Shown one piece after another: positions 39,456 through 49,224 of a stretch of 64,000 nt of DNA. The notes under the pieces were generated by a model. That model had not been told where the DNA came from, did no database searches, and saw only the letters and a program-made list of their open reading frames with translations. The position numbers and the translations under genes are program-made. The stretch comes from Pseudomonadota bacterium. Its GTDB lineage: Bacteria > Desulfobacterota > Binatia > Binatales > Binataceae. The stretch is from positions 124,001 through 188,000 of the forward strand of contig JAJPHI010000011.1 in the NCBI GenBank assembly GCA_021325355.1. Direction: 5' to 3'. Positions within the stretch are counted from its first letter, which is position 1. Each line of letters opens with the position of its first letter.

Positions 39456-40931
39456 ATGGCATCCGCGGCGGCCCCGGCCGATCAGCTTGAACCTTCGGCC
39501 GACTTTCCGGATAACCGACCCCTGGCCTGGTCGCTCCTGCTGGCAGCCCTCGTCATCGGGGCGGCGCTCCGCTTCTATCGCCTCGGCCGCGACGAGCTGA
39601 GTCGCGGTGAAGCGGCGGCCTGGACCGCCGCCTCCGCTCCCGACCTGCGCAGCGTCTATCTCGCGGCGAAGCATCTCGATCCCGGCAAGGCCGGCATCTA
39701 TGACCTGATGCTCCACGGATGGATTCGGCTCTTCGGCGACCAGGTCGGGGCGATGCGCTCGCTGTCGGCGCTGCTCGGCGTCGCCAGCATCGGGCTCATC
39801 TTCCTGGCCGTCCGCGAACTGCTCCTGACCTTCGACGGCGACCCCTGGGGACGCGCTTCCGCGTCGCTCGCCGGCGCTCTCAGCGCGCTCCTCTATGCCG
39901 TCAACTGGCAGATGATCGCCACCGACCGCACCGCGCGGATGTACAGCCTGATGATCGCGGCCGCGCTCGCTCAGGTCCTCTGCTTTGCCCGAGTCCATCG
40001 ACGGCGCAGTATCGCGACGCTCATCGGCGGCGCGCTGCTCACCGACCTCGCCGTGGCCGCCAACTTCACCGCCGTGTTCTTCTTCGCCGCCGAAGCCGTG
40101 TGGCTCGCCTGGCTCTGGCTCCGCCGCCCCGCGCTCCGCACCGCCGACGCTGCACCGCTCTGGCCCGCCCTGATGCTCGCGATGGCCGGCGTGGTGTTCC
40201 TCGCCCTCAGCGCCTCGGACGTCCACGCGGCGCTGACTCGCCTCCACGCCGGGGTCCTCGCGACCATCGAACCGCAACCGCCGTGGTGGCCGCTCCATGC
40301 AATCCGCGTGATGACCGGCAATGCCGCCTTCTGGCCGCTCCTTGCCGCCCTCGCCGTCGCCCTATGGTCCGCTTCGTCGATCCTGAGCGTGCGCTTCGTG
40401 CTCCTCTGGACCCTCGTCCCCTTCGCGCTCGTCGAACTGATCTCCTACCTGATTACCCCCCTGATGCTCGAACGATACGTGCTCCTGAGCCTCCTCGGAT
40501 GCCTGCTGCTCGCCGGGATCGGACTCGCCGTTCTGCCCGACGCGCGCCTCCGCTACCTGATCCTCGGACTGATCGTCGTTTTCTCCCTGAGCCACGCGCA
40601 TCATCACTGGCGCGCCCGTGACGACGTCCAGTGGCGCGAGGCGGCCAATTTCGCCCTGAGCGCCGCGCCGCCATCGCAGCCGATCGCCGTGCTGCCGCCC
40701 TTCGAGCCGATCCTCGCGATGCGCTATTACGTCGCCCCCGAGGCTCGCGACCGCCTGATGAGCGCCCCCGCGACGCTCGATAAAAACCGTGTCTGGCAGC
40801 TCACCTGCACCCATCAGGCGCCCCTGCTGATCGCTCAGACTGAGCTCCCGCGGGCTACGCTGGCAGAGGCCGCCGCCTGTTATCCGCGCCTGCTCGCCAC
40901 CTTCCGTCTGGTCGAAGTGCGCGCGCAGTGA
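39456..40931 (+). CDS. GT39/ArnT-like polytopic membrane glycosyltransferase
   Basis: YRLGRDELSRGEAAAWTA (GT-C DE/E-type first loop), many TM segments. Confidence 0.75.
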   Translation: MASAAAPADQLEPSADFPDNRPLAWSLLLAALVIGAALRFYRLGRDELSRGEAAAWTAASAPDLRSVYLAAKHLDPGKAGIYDLMLHGWIRLFGDQVGAMRSLSALLGVASIGLIFLAVRELLLTFDGDPWGRASASLAGALSALLYAVNWQMIATDRTARMYSLMIAAALAQVLCFARVHRRRSIATLIGGALLTDLAVAANFTAVFFFAAEAVWLAWLWLRRPALRTADAAPLWPALMLAMAGVVFLALSASDVHAALTRLHAGVLATIEPQPPWWPLHAIRVMTGNAAFWPLLAALAVALWSASSILSVRFVLLWTLVPFALVELISYLITPLMLERYVLLSLLGCLLLAGIGLAVLPDARLRYLILGLIVVFSLSHAHHHWRARDDVQWREAANFALSAAPPSQPIAVLPPFEPILAMRYYVAPEARDRLMSAPATLDKNRVWQLTCTHQAPLLIAQTELPRATLAEAAACYPRLLATFRLVEVRAQ

Positions 40932-40940
40932 GCCGTCGCC

Positions 40941-41561
40941 TCACCGCGAGGATGGCAGCTCCGGCGCCGGCCCCGGCACTTCCTCCATCCGCGCCGTGGT
41001 GTCGGCGTCGTACTCCAGATGGAGCGCGCGAACCAGCATCCCGTGCATCCGATACGTGCTGATGACGTAGAAAATCTCGACGATCTGTTCGTCGGTGAAG
41101 GCCTTCTTCAGCGCCGCGAAGGTTGCGTCCTCGACCAGGTTGCGCCCGACCAGTTCATCCGCCGCCGCCATCACCGCCCGTTCCGCCGGATCGAACAGGT
41201 CCGACGTCGTCCAGCCCTTGATCGCCTCTAGCTTCGCCGGCGCGATTCCCACCGCGCGCGCCACTTTCATATGCTGCGAGAGCTCGAAACGGCAATCGCC
41301 GACAATCGCCGTCCGCAGAATCGCGAGCTCGCGAAAACGCGGCTCGAGCTTGCGCCCCGGCTTGAGCAGCGCAAACAGCATGTCCGCCCCCAGTTTCAGC
41401 AGATCCGGCGCGAGCGCGAGCGACGTCCAGTAATCTCCCGGCGTGCCGGTCGCGGTCCCCGGATGCGCCACCGGATCGCGATCGCCGAAAATCTGCTTGT
41501 ACAGCGCACGCACCTCCGGCGGCGCTTCCCCCAGACTCACCTGTCGCACACGATTACCCAT
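40941..41561 (-). CDS. carboxymuconolactone decarboxylase family (AhpD-like) protein
   Basis: KLEPRFRELAILRTAIVGDCRFELSQHMKVARAVGI, FTDEQIVEIFYVISTYRM. Confidence 0.88.
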   Translation of the reverse strand: MGNRVRQVSLGEAPPEVRALYKQIFGDRDPVAHPGTATGTPGDYWTSLALAPDLLKLGADMLFALLKPGRKLEPRFRELAILRTAIVGDCRFELSQHMKVARAVGIAPAKLEAIKGWTTSDLFDPAERAVMAAADELVGRNLVEDATFAALKKAFTDEQIVEIFYVISTYRMHGMLVRALHLEYDADTTARMEEVPGPAPELPSSR

Positions 41562-41728
41562 CGGCTCGATTCCTTTCCTCCGATGCGGATGATCACCCGC
41601 GGAAGCCTTTTGCCTAGCGCGTTACGCGGCGCCGGACAAACGCCTTCCCTGATGGCGTCGCGCGCCGGTTGTGCTACGTTCAGCTCGGATCGCACGTAAG
41701 TTCTGCCGGCACAGTCAGAGGTAGAGCC

Positions 41729-42520
41729 ATGGCGGTAACCGAGGCCACTGATCACCTGATTCAGCAGGCGGCGCGCGCGCTGCTTGATGCCCGCTACCCG
41801 ATCGCTTTGACCGGCGCCGGGATGTCGGTCGAAAGCGGCATCCCGCCGTTTCGCGGGCCCGGCGGCCTCTGGACTAAATATGGCGAGCCGCCGATGAACG
41901 GCTACCAGATCTTCCTGCAGGATCCGAAAAAAGGCTGGGAGGATCGCCTGCGCCGTCAGGACGACGAGCTCTGGCGCCCGCTCAAGGTCGCCAAACCCAA
42001 TCCCGGCCATCTCGCCCTGGTCGAGCTCGAGCGCCTCGAAGTCCTGCGCTTTCTCATCACCCAGAACGTCGACGACCTGCATCGCCAGGCCGGCCAGCGC
42101 CACCTCGCCGAGATCCACGGCAACTGGAAACTCATCCGCTGCATCGATTGCAACGGCCGCTTTCGCGCCGAACAGATTAGCCTCGAAACCCTGCCCCCCG
42201 CCTGTCCCGAGTGCAACGGCCTGCTCAAGGGCGATACCGTGGCCTTCGGCGAACCGATCCCCCGCGATGTCCTCGCCAGTTGCATGGAACACGCGGCGCG
42301 CGCCGATCTCGTGCTGTGCGCCGGCACTTCCGCGACGGTCTATCCCGCCGCCGGCTTTGCCCTCGAGGTCAAGCAGCGCGGCGGCGTCCTCATCGAAGCC
42401 AACCTCTACGATTCCGAAATCACCGCCATCTGCGATCTAAGCTTGCGCGGCCCCACCGGCGAGGTCCTCCCGCGCCTGGCCGCCGCGGTCGCCGAAATCC
42501 GCAAAGCCCGGCTTTCCTGA
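41729..42520 (+). CDS. Sir2 family NAD-dependent protein deacylase
   Basis: ALTGAGMSVESGIPPFRGPGGLW, TQNVDDLHRQAG, IHGNW, CxxC...CPEC zinc motif. Confidence 0.95.
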   Translation: MAVTEATDHLIQQAARALLDARYPIALTGAGMSVESGIPPFRGPGGLWTKYGEPPMNGYQIFLQDPKKGWEDRLRRQDDELWRPLKVAKPNPGHLALVELERLEVLRFLITQNVDDLHRQAGQRHLAEIHGNWKLIRCIDCNGRFRAEQISLETLPPACPECNGLLKGDTVAFGEPIPRDVLASCMEHAARADLVLCAGTSATVYPAAGFALEVKQRGGVLIEANLYDSEITAICDLSLRGPTGEVLPRLAAAVAEIRKARLS

Positions 42521-42526
42521 TCCCAC

Positions 42527-44308
42527 CTAGATGCTCAGGCCGTAGAATCCGGGCAGCTTGAGCGCCGGCGACTTGCGCCGCAAAAGCAGCATTCGCCCCG
42601 TTCCGTCGAGCGCCGTCGGATTGCTCAAAATCAACACCGTGTATTGCGCCGTGACGGTCAGCGGCTGCCGATTCCAGTCCGCTTCCGGACTGACGATAAA
42701 CTCGCAGCCCGCGCGCGGGCTCACCCGGATAAGGTCGCGGCCGCTGTAGTAAGCGAAATCGTAGTCCAGGCTGCCGAAATAACCGATCGACGCGCCGTGC
42801 GCGAGCCCGCGTGCCGCCCGCGCGAAACCATCCAGCGCGAGCGTCCGCGCGATCGCCGGTTCGACCACCAGATGGACGGCGAGCCCGCCGCACGCGATCC
42901 CGACGACCAGACCGCACCAGAGCCGCGCGATCGACGCCCGCCGCCACCAGAGCCACGCGCCGCTGACTATCACGATCGTCGGCAGGAGCAGCGCCGTGGC
43001 TCGCCAGCGATCGGCTTCCCGCACCAGCGCTGGCGCGAGATCGACGGCGTCGATTCCGCAACGCGCGAACCACACGTGAGCCCGTTCGGGCATCTCCCGC
43101 AGCACATACAAGGCCCCAAGCGCCGCCGCGCCGCTCAGCAAAAGCACCGCGCCAAGCCCGCGGCTCGCGATCGCCGTAAGCCGCGATGCCGCCTTCCGCT
43201 GCGCCATCACGGCGCACAGCCCGAGGGCGAAGAGCCCACTCAGCGCCGGATAGAGCGCCAGCAGATACACCCCGCGCTTGCTCTGCGGCAGATTGTAGAA
43301 GACCAGCACCGTCACCACCCAGACGAGGAGGTAGCCCGCCCGCGCGTCGGGCCGCCAGCGCCGAAGTAGGGCTGCCGCCGCGAGCGGCAGCGCCAAAAGC
43401 GTCCACGGCATGAAACCCGCCAGCAGCGCCAAATCTTCATAGTAAAACGGATGGGCATGGCCGACGTTCACTCCCGCATGGCCAATCAGCCGATAGACAT
43501 TCTCGTCGAGAATCTGCTTGCGCACGAAGCTCATCCCACCCACCGCGATCGCCGCCGCATACCAGCCGCCGCCGATCCCGCCGACCACGATCGCGCCCCA
43601 CCACGGCTTGAGCCGCCCAATCAGCTCCCAGCGACGATAGACCGCGGTCCACGTCCCCGCGACCAGCAGCGGCAGCGCGACGCCGATCGGACCCTTGGTC
43701 AGCACCGCCAGCGCCATCGCGAGGTACAGCAGAAGCAAACGACGGCTGAGGCCCTCGGCGATCATGATGATCTCGAAGAAGGCGACCTCCATGAAAAACA
43801 TCAGCGTCATATCGACCCGCGCGCCGGTGCCCGCCTGCAGATACTGCAGCGAGGTGCCGAGCGCGACCGCCGCCACCAGACCCACGGCGTCATCGAAGAG
43901 CCGCCGCAGATAGACATACGCAACCACCATCCCGCCCACCGCGCACAGTGCCGACGGCAGCCGCACGCTGAGCTCGCTCACGCCCCCCAGCCCCCACGAC
44001 ACCAGCGCCGCCAGCCAATGCATCAGCAGCGGCTTCGACGGAATCTCGACGCCGGCGCGCAGCGGCAGAATCACGCCGCCGCCATGACAAATATCGAAGA
44101 TCGTCACCGCCTCGCGCGCTTCGCCCTTGGTGTAGATCGGGTAACCGCCGAGATTCAGCAGGTACAAAAGACCGCCGATCGCGCACAGCAGCGGCAACGC
44201 GTACCCGGGATCGGCCACCGCCTTAATCCCCCGCCACGACACCCACGCCGTGTCCTCAGGCTCGATAATGATTTCCGCCGTCTGCTCGTTATCTGCTCGC
44301 GCCGCCAT
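42527..44308 (-). CDS. ArnT-like glycosyltransferase family 39 membrane protein
   Basis: LGGYPIYTKGEAREAVTI, SKPLLMHWLAAL, multiple TM; typical GT39 layout. Confidence 0.85.
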   Translation of the reverse strand: MAARADNEQTAEIIIEPEDTAWVSWRGIKAVADPGYALPLLCAIGGLLYLLNLGGYPIYTKGEAREAVTIFDICHGGGVILPLRAGVEIPSKPLLMHWLAALVSWGLGGVSELSVRLPSALCAVGGMVVAYVYLRRLFDDAVGLVAAVALGTSLQYLQAGTGARVDMTLMFFMEVAFFEIIMIAEGLSRRLLLLYLAMALAVLTKGPIGVALPLLVAGTWTAVYRRWELIGRLKPWWGAIVVGGIGGGWYAAAIAVGGMSFVRKQILDENVYRLIGHAGVNVGHAHPFYYEDLALLAGFMPWTLLALPLAAAALLRRWRPDARAGYLLVWVVTVLVFYNLPQSKRGVYLLALYPALSGLFALGLCAVMAQRKAASRLTAIASRGLGAVLLLSGAAALGALYVLREMPERAHVWFARCGIDAVDLAPALVREADRWRATALLLPTIVIVSGAWLWWRRASIARLWCGLVVGIACGGLAVHLVVEPAIARTLALDGFARAARGLAHGASIGYFGSLDYDFAYYSGRDLIRVSPRAGCEFIVSPEADWNRQPLTVTAQYTVLILSNPTALDGTGRMLLLRRKSPALKLPGFYGLSI

Positions 44309-44470
44309 GGTTCCGCTTGTGCCAGCGTTACGATACCGGCGCCGCCTCCGCTATGCAGCATCACGCCCGCGCCACCGCGCGCCGTTGACTCTGCGTCCCC
44401 GCTGATCTTTGATGGCGCGAAGCCGCTTACGCGCGACAGCGATCGCGCGGCCGGCAGGAGGACGCTACCT

Positions 44471-44665
44471 ATGGCGCGTTTAGTGCGACACAACGAGACC
44501 GGACCGTATGAAATTCCCGAAGGCACCGAGCTGCCGGCCTGGATCTGCGGATGCGGACTGTCGAAGAACAAACCCTTCTGTGACGGTTCCCACAAGAAGA
44601 CGCGCGACGAGGGCGACGGTCTCTTCACCTATGACGGCGATAAGCGCACCCCGGTGACCAAGTAG
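44471..44665 (+). CDS. CDGSH iron-sulfur domain protein
   Basis: ICGCGLSKNKPFCDGSHKKTRDE (CxC...CDGSH). Confidence 0.95.
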   Translation: MARLVRHNETGPYEIPEGTELPAWICGCGLSKNKPFCDGSHKKTRDEGDGLFTYDGDKRTPVTK

Positions 44666-44842
44666 AGTGCGTTCCGCGCCGCGGCGTGCCGGCGCCGCCA
44701 TTTTGCCCGATGGCGCGCCGCCCGCAGTCGCGGCGCCTCGGCGCCAGGCCGACGCGCCGCCCGCGCTCCGATCGCGTTGCCGCCAGCATGGATCAAACCC
44801 AACCGCATGAGTCGCTGACAAAGCGGCCAAGGAGTCTCTGAC

Positions 44843-46045
44843 ATGGCCAGCCCTGCGCCTTTGACCGGCGTCAAGGTCCTCGACCTCACCAAGCTCGCCC
44901 CCGGACCGCACTGCACGATGATCCTCGGCGACCTCGGCGCCGACATCATCCGCATCGACGAACCCGGGCCGCCCACCGGTCGGCGCGCCGAGCAGGCGGG
45001 TGGCGGCAACGTCCAGGCCCCGCGGCAAAGCGCGGCGCCGACCAATGCGCTCGCCCGCAACAAACGTTCGATCGCCTTGAACCTCAAGAGCGGACCCGGC
45101 AAGGAGATCTATCTGCGCCTCGCGCAGCGCGCCGACGTCGTGGTCGAGGAATTCCGCCCCGGCGTCGCCAAACGCCTCGGTATCGATTACGACATCCTCG
45201 GCGTGCGCAATCCCCGGCTCATCTACTGCGCGATTACCGGCTTCGGCCAGACCGGTCCCTTCAAAAACTACGTCGGTCACGATCTCAATTACATCGCCAC
45301 CGCCGGCGCGCTCTCCCTGATGGGCCCGGCCGACGGGCTCCCCGCCATCCCCTGGAACTGGCTCGCCGACTACGCTGGCGGCGGGATGCACGCCGCCATC
45401 GGCATCCTCGCCGCGCTGGTCTCGCGCAGTCAGACCGGCCGCGGCCAATATGTCGATATCGCGATGCTCGACGGCGTGATGCTCTTGCTGGCCCAGGCGC
45501 TTTCGGCCCACTTCACCAGCGGCCGCGTGCCAACCCGCGGCACCACCCCGATGGACGGTGCCGCCCCGCATTACAATCGCTATTTCACCAAAGACGGCAA
45601 GATCATCACCATCGCTTCGATGGAGCCGTGGTTTTACGCCAATCTGTGCCGTGCGATGGGTTGTGAGGAATACCTCGCCGATCAGAACAACAAGGCCAAA
45701 TGGCCCGAAATTCATGCGCGCTTTACCGAACTCTTCAAAACCCGCACTCGCGATGAATGGTTCGACCATCTGAGCAAGTCCGATATCTGCGTGGGCAAGA
45801 TGCTCACCCTCGATGAACTCGAGCACGATCCCCAAATCAAGGCGCGCAACATGATCGTCGAGGTCGAGGCGCCCTCCGGCGAGAAGGTCAAGCAGCTCGG
45901 CATCGCCATGAAATTCTCCGAAACGCCGGGCTCGATCCGCTCCGTCGCCCCGCAGATGGGCCAGCATACCGACGCCATCCTGGCCGACCTCGGCTATACC
46001 CCCGAACAAATCGAGCGCTGGCGCGCCGACGGCGCAATTCGCTAG
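44843..46045 (+). CDS. CaiB/BaiF family CoA transferase
   Basis: GVKVLDLTKLAPGPHCTMILGDLGADIIRIDEP, NKRSIALNLKSGPGKEI, GFGQTGPFKN. Confidence 0.95.
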   Translation: MASPAPLTGVKVLDLTKLAPGPHCTMILGDLGADIIRIDEPGPPTGRRAEQAGGGNVQAPRQSAAPTNALARNKRSIALNLKSGPGKEIYLRLAQRADVVVEEFRPGVAKRLGIDYDILGVRNPRLIYCAITGFGQTGPFKNYVGHDLNYIATAGALSLMGPADGLPAIPWNWLADYAGGGMHAAIGILAALVSRSQTGRGQYVDIAMLDGVMLLLAQALSAHFTSGRVPTRGTTPMDGAAPHYNRYFTKDGKIITIASMEPWFYANLCRAMGCEEYLADQNNKAKWPEIHARFTELFKTRTRDEWFDHLSKSDICVGKMLTLDELEHDPQIKARNMIVEVEAPSGEKVKQLGIAMKFSETPGSIRSVAPQMGQHTDAILADLGYTPEQIERWRADGAIR

Positions 46046-46071
46046 CCCGCGACCGCGCGCTTCAGGCAGTC

Positions 46072-46101
46072 CGGAGCGCATTCCCCACGGAATGCGCTCC
46101 G
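46072..46101. repeat. perfect 13-bp inverted repeat between two co-directional genes
   Basis: cggagcgcattcc-ccac-ggaatgcgctccg, 19 bp upstream of the next ATG. Confidence 0.85.
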
Positions 46102-46119
46102 CCGATCGGAGAAAAGTAC

Positions 46120-47163
46120 ATGGTTCAGTTTGGCTACATGCCCGATACCCATGGCGGTCCCTATAACCAGCCCGAGCCGACGCCGCAGATGAGCGCCGAC
46201 TTCGCCGCCCAACTGCTCGACGAAGCCGCGGCCGCCGAAAAATACGGCTTCGACGCGGTCTTCGTCCCCGAACGCCACGCCCGCACCGAATGCATGTTCC
46301 CCAGTCCGCTGCCCCTGATGGCCGCCATTGCCGCCCGCACCCACCGCGTCAAAATCGGCACGGACATCATGATGCCGCCGCTCTACAACCCCGTCCATCT
46401 CGCCCAAACCACCGCGCTTATCGACGTCCTCTCGCGCGGCAGGCTCATCCTTGGCGTCGGCGTCGGCTACCATCCGGATTACTTCAAACACCTCGGCATC
46501 CCCTTCAAGCAGCGCGAAGGGCGCTTCGAGGAAACCCTTGAAATCCTGCTCAAGGCCTGGACCACCGCCGGCCCCTTCGCCCATCACGGCAAGTACTTCA
46601 ACTTCGACGCGATCCACGTCACGCCCAAACCCTTCCAACGGCCACGTCCGCCGATTTGGATCGGTGCCTTCGCACCCAAATCCATCGCCCGCGCCGGACG
46701 CCTCGCCGACGGTTGGTCGATGGCGCCCTTCCTCGACCCCATCGAGAACATCAAGACGCAAGTCTCGATCTACCGCGAGGCGGCGGCGAAGGCCGGCAAG
46801 AAACCCTACATCTCGCTCTTCCGCGACGGCTGGCTGGCGTCCTCGAAAGAGGAGGCCGAGCGGATCTTCGGCCGCCTCTGGATCGAGGAATGGAAGTTCT
46901 ACACCAAATGGGGGATGCTCGACGCGGCCGACGCCGCGCAGGGCGACGCCTATTATTCCTTCGACAAGCTGCGCCGCTACGGCTACCCCATCATGGGCAA
47001 CGCCGCCGACTGGCTCGAAGCGCTCGATCGCTGGGACCGCGTCGTCGGCGGTGTCGATTCCTTCGTCCTGCGCGTGCGGCTCCCCCTCGGACCATCGAAG
47101 GAGCAGGTGATGGAATGTATCCAGCGCCTCGGCGAAGAAGTGCTGCCGAAATTTCGCCGCTAG
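46120..47163 (+). CDS. LLM class flavin-dependent oxidoreductase
   Basis: LLDEAAAAEKYGFDAVFVPERH, RGRLILGVGVGYHPDYFKHLGIPFKQREGRFEETLEIL. Confidence 0.93.
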   Translation: MVQFGYMPDTHGGPYNQPEPTPQMSADFAAQLLDEAAAAEKYGFDAVFVPERHARTECMFPSPLPLMAAIAARTHRVKIGTDIMMPPLYNPVHLAQTTALIDVLSRGRLILGVGVGYHPDYFKHLGIPFKQREGRFEETLEILLKAWTTAGPFAHHGKYFNFDAIHVTPKPFQRPRPPIWIGAFAPKSIARAGRLADGWSMAPFLDPIENIKTQVSIYREAAAKAGKKPYISLFRDGWLASSKEEAERIFGRLWIEEWKFYTKWGMLDAADAAQGDAYYSFDKLRRYGYPIMGNAADWLEALDRWDRVVGGVDSFVLRVRLPLGPSKEQVMECIQRLGEEVLPKFRR

Positions 47164-47306
47164 CCGTCCGCCGCCCGCGCCATCCCAACCCGGATTGGCG
47201 CGCCGGCGACGCTTAAGCGGCCGCGCACCCCGCGCTCGATCACCCCGCAGCGATCCCAACGCCGGCTTTTGCTAAGTTCTCGCCCATCACCAGGAGGAAA
47301 TCAGTC

Positions 47307-48125
47307 ATGAGCAGCTACGAAACCATGATCTACGAGAAGGTCGAGGATCACATCTTTCGCCTGACGCTCAACCGGCCCGAGAAGCTCAACGCGATGTCGC
47401 AGAAGCTGCTCGGCGAGCTCGACCAGGTGATGAGCGAGTATGAAAGCGACGACAGCGCGAGCGTCCTGATTATTCGCGGCGCCGGCCGCGCCTTCTGCGC
47501 CGGTTACGACCTCCAGCCGACCCAACGGCAGGGCTCCGGCTTTACCGTCCACAGCGATCGCCTCGGCCTGCAGAAGATGGTCGATCGCTGGCAGCGCCTC
47601 TGGGCCTTGCCGAAACCCGTGATCGCCCAGGTCCACGGCTACTGTCTCGCCGGCGCCACCGAGTTCGTCGGTCACTGCGATATCGTCTTCGCCAGCGACG
47701 ACGCCCAATTCGGCCATCCCGCCGGCCGTTCACTCGGCATCCTGCCCACGCTCTCGATGTGGCCCATCCTGATGGGTCCGCGCAAAGCCAAAGAGTATTT
47801 CTTCACCGGCGACCTGATGAGCGCGCAGGAAGCTCTCGACTGGCACCTCGTCAACCGCGTCTTTCCCAAGGATCGCCTCGAAGCCGAAACCCTCGACTAC
47901 GCCCGCCGCGTCGCGACCGTCCCGCTCGAACTCCTGACGCTGCACAAAGCGGCCGTCAATCGCTACCTCGATGTCCTCGGCTTCCGCGCCCTCGAGCAGT
48001 CCGCCGCCGATCTCGACTGCATCGCCCATCAGACCGAAGCCGCCAAAGGCTTCATGAAGGCGAGCCGCGAGCGCGGTCTGAAGGCTGCCCTGTCCGAACG
48101 CGACCGCCCCTTCGCGAAACGCTAG
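47307..48125 (+). CDS. enoyl-CoA hydratase/isomerase family protein
   Basis: LTLNRPEKLNAMS, VLIIRGAGRAFCAGYDL, FGHPAGRSLGILP. Confidence 0.93.
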   Translation: MSSYETMIYEKVEDHIFRLTLNRPEKLNAMSQKLLGELDQVMSEYESDDSASVLIIRGAGRAFCAGYDLQPTQRQGSGFTVHSDRLGLQKMVDRWQRLWALPKPVIAQVHGYCLAGATEFVGHCDIVFASDDAQFGHPAGRSLGILPTLSMWPILMGPRKAKEYFFTGDLMSAQEALDWHLVNRVFPKDRLEAETLDYARRVATVPLELLTLHKAAVNRYLDVLGFRALEQSAADLDCIAHQTEAAKGFMKASRERGLKAALSERDRPFAKR

Positions 48126-48135
48126 CGCGCGCTCA

Positions 48136-48173
48136 CGCGGGGAGATCAGCGCCGCGCCGCTGCTCTCCCCGCG
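48136..48173. terminator. hairpin between convergent genes (putative bidirectional terminator)
   Basis: cgcggggaga...tctccccgcg with inner cagcg/cgctg helix. Confidence 0.5.
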
Positions 48174-48189
48174 CTCTTCGCCAATCCGC

Positions 48190-48789
48190 TTATTGCGCGC
48201 CGCCGTTGCCGTTGGCGCCGCCCGCCGCCGGTGCGCCTGCCGCGGCACCTGCCGCCGGCGCGCCTGCCGCGGCGCTGCCGGCCGGTGCGTTCGGCGCGCC
48301 AGCGCTGTCCGCCGCAGCACCGCTGTCCGCCGCCGCAACGCTCGTCGATCCCTTCGCCGTCCCTTCAGCGCTGTTCGCCGCCGCGCCGCTGGCCCCGCGA
48401 TGGCCCGCGCGTCCGCGATGCCACGACGGATGCTTCCACCGACCCTCGCCGGACGCCGTCAGCGGCAGAAAGTTCCCCGGATCCTCCGCGATCGCGGTGC
48501 GCAGGTCGCCGTGCGCATCGAGAAAGTCCCGCCACTCCGGATGGCGCGACGCGAAGCCGGCGCTGCTCACCAGACGTGGATTGCGCGCCAGCTCCTGGAT
48601 TATCGCCGGATGCTCCTGGCTGAACTGATCGAACGCCTGGTAGTCGTCCATCGCCAAATCGCTCGCAGGTGCCCCGCCCGAAGTGATAAAAACCTGCGGC
48701 TGCTGTGACGATTGCGCCATCGCCGTCAACGGCCACACGAGCGCCGCTCCCGCAACGATCGTCAGCCCAACGGTCGCTAACTTTTTCAT
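48190..48789 (-). CDS. secreted protein with Ala/Gly-rich low-complexity C-terminus
   Basis: Signal peptide MKKLATVGLTIVAGAALVWPLTAMAQ; helical HPAIIQELARNPRLVSSAGFASRHPEWRDFLDAHGDLRTAIAEDPGNF; AGAPAAGAAAGAPAAGG tail. Confidence 0.75.
   Translation of the reverse strand: MKKLATVGLTIVAGAALVWPLTAMAQSSQQPQVFITSGGAPASDLAMDDYQAFDQFSQEHPAIIQELARNPRLVSSAGFASRHPEWRDFLDAHGDLRTAIAEDPGNFLPLTASGEGRWKHPSWHRGRAGHRGASGAAANSAEGTAKGSTSVAAADSGAAADSAGAPNAPAGSAAAGAPAAGAAAGAPAAGGANGNGGAQ
48224..48277. repeat. tandem 27-bp repeat (two copies) encoding the Ala/Gly/Pro tail
   Basis: gccgccggtgcgcctgccgcggcacct / gccgccggcgcgcctgccgcggcgctg. Confidence 0.8.
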
Positions 48790-49224
48790 CTGTCAGTACC
48801 TCCTCCTTGCGTCTCTGCGCACTCAGCTCCGCTCCTGCTCCCGACCAGGGTCGGTCCTGCCGTCCCTCTCTCGTTCGAGGCGTTGCCAGGCGACCGATCC
48901 TTCATCAGTGGAAAAAAAGGGAAGCCGGCGAAGTTCACGACTCTTTCGCGACAGCGGCCCGGGGGAGGAGGTCCTGTCACAAAGTCCGGAGCCGGAAACT
49001 GTCGCCGGCAGGGTTGGGAACTTGTTTCGTCAATTACTTAACTAAGCAAGGCGCGGGCCTTACGACCGCCTGCATTTAACTCGCGCAGCTCTGCACTAAA
49101 ATGGGCTGAATGGCCCGCCCGCGCCGGCCGCACTCCGAAAAAACTTCTTCAGATTGCCAATCCGCGAAGGCCCTCTGGAAACCCTCGCCAACTTCCAGCC
49201 CGCTGCCCGCGCCGCCGCCGTCGC

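Noticed and set aside
46042-47259. 405-aa minus-strand ORF antisense to LLM gene
   Set aside because: Shadow ORF; LLM coding signal is on the plus strand.
48884-48970. Hammerhead-ribozyme or riboswitch-like segments (CTGATGA, GGGAAG, AGTCCGGAG)
   Set aside because: Only isolated core words; required GAAA/NUH or P3-P6 arrangement could not be assembled by eye. Needs a covariance-model search.
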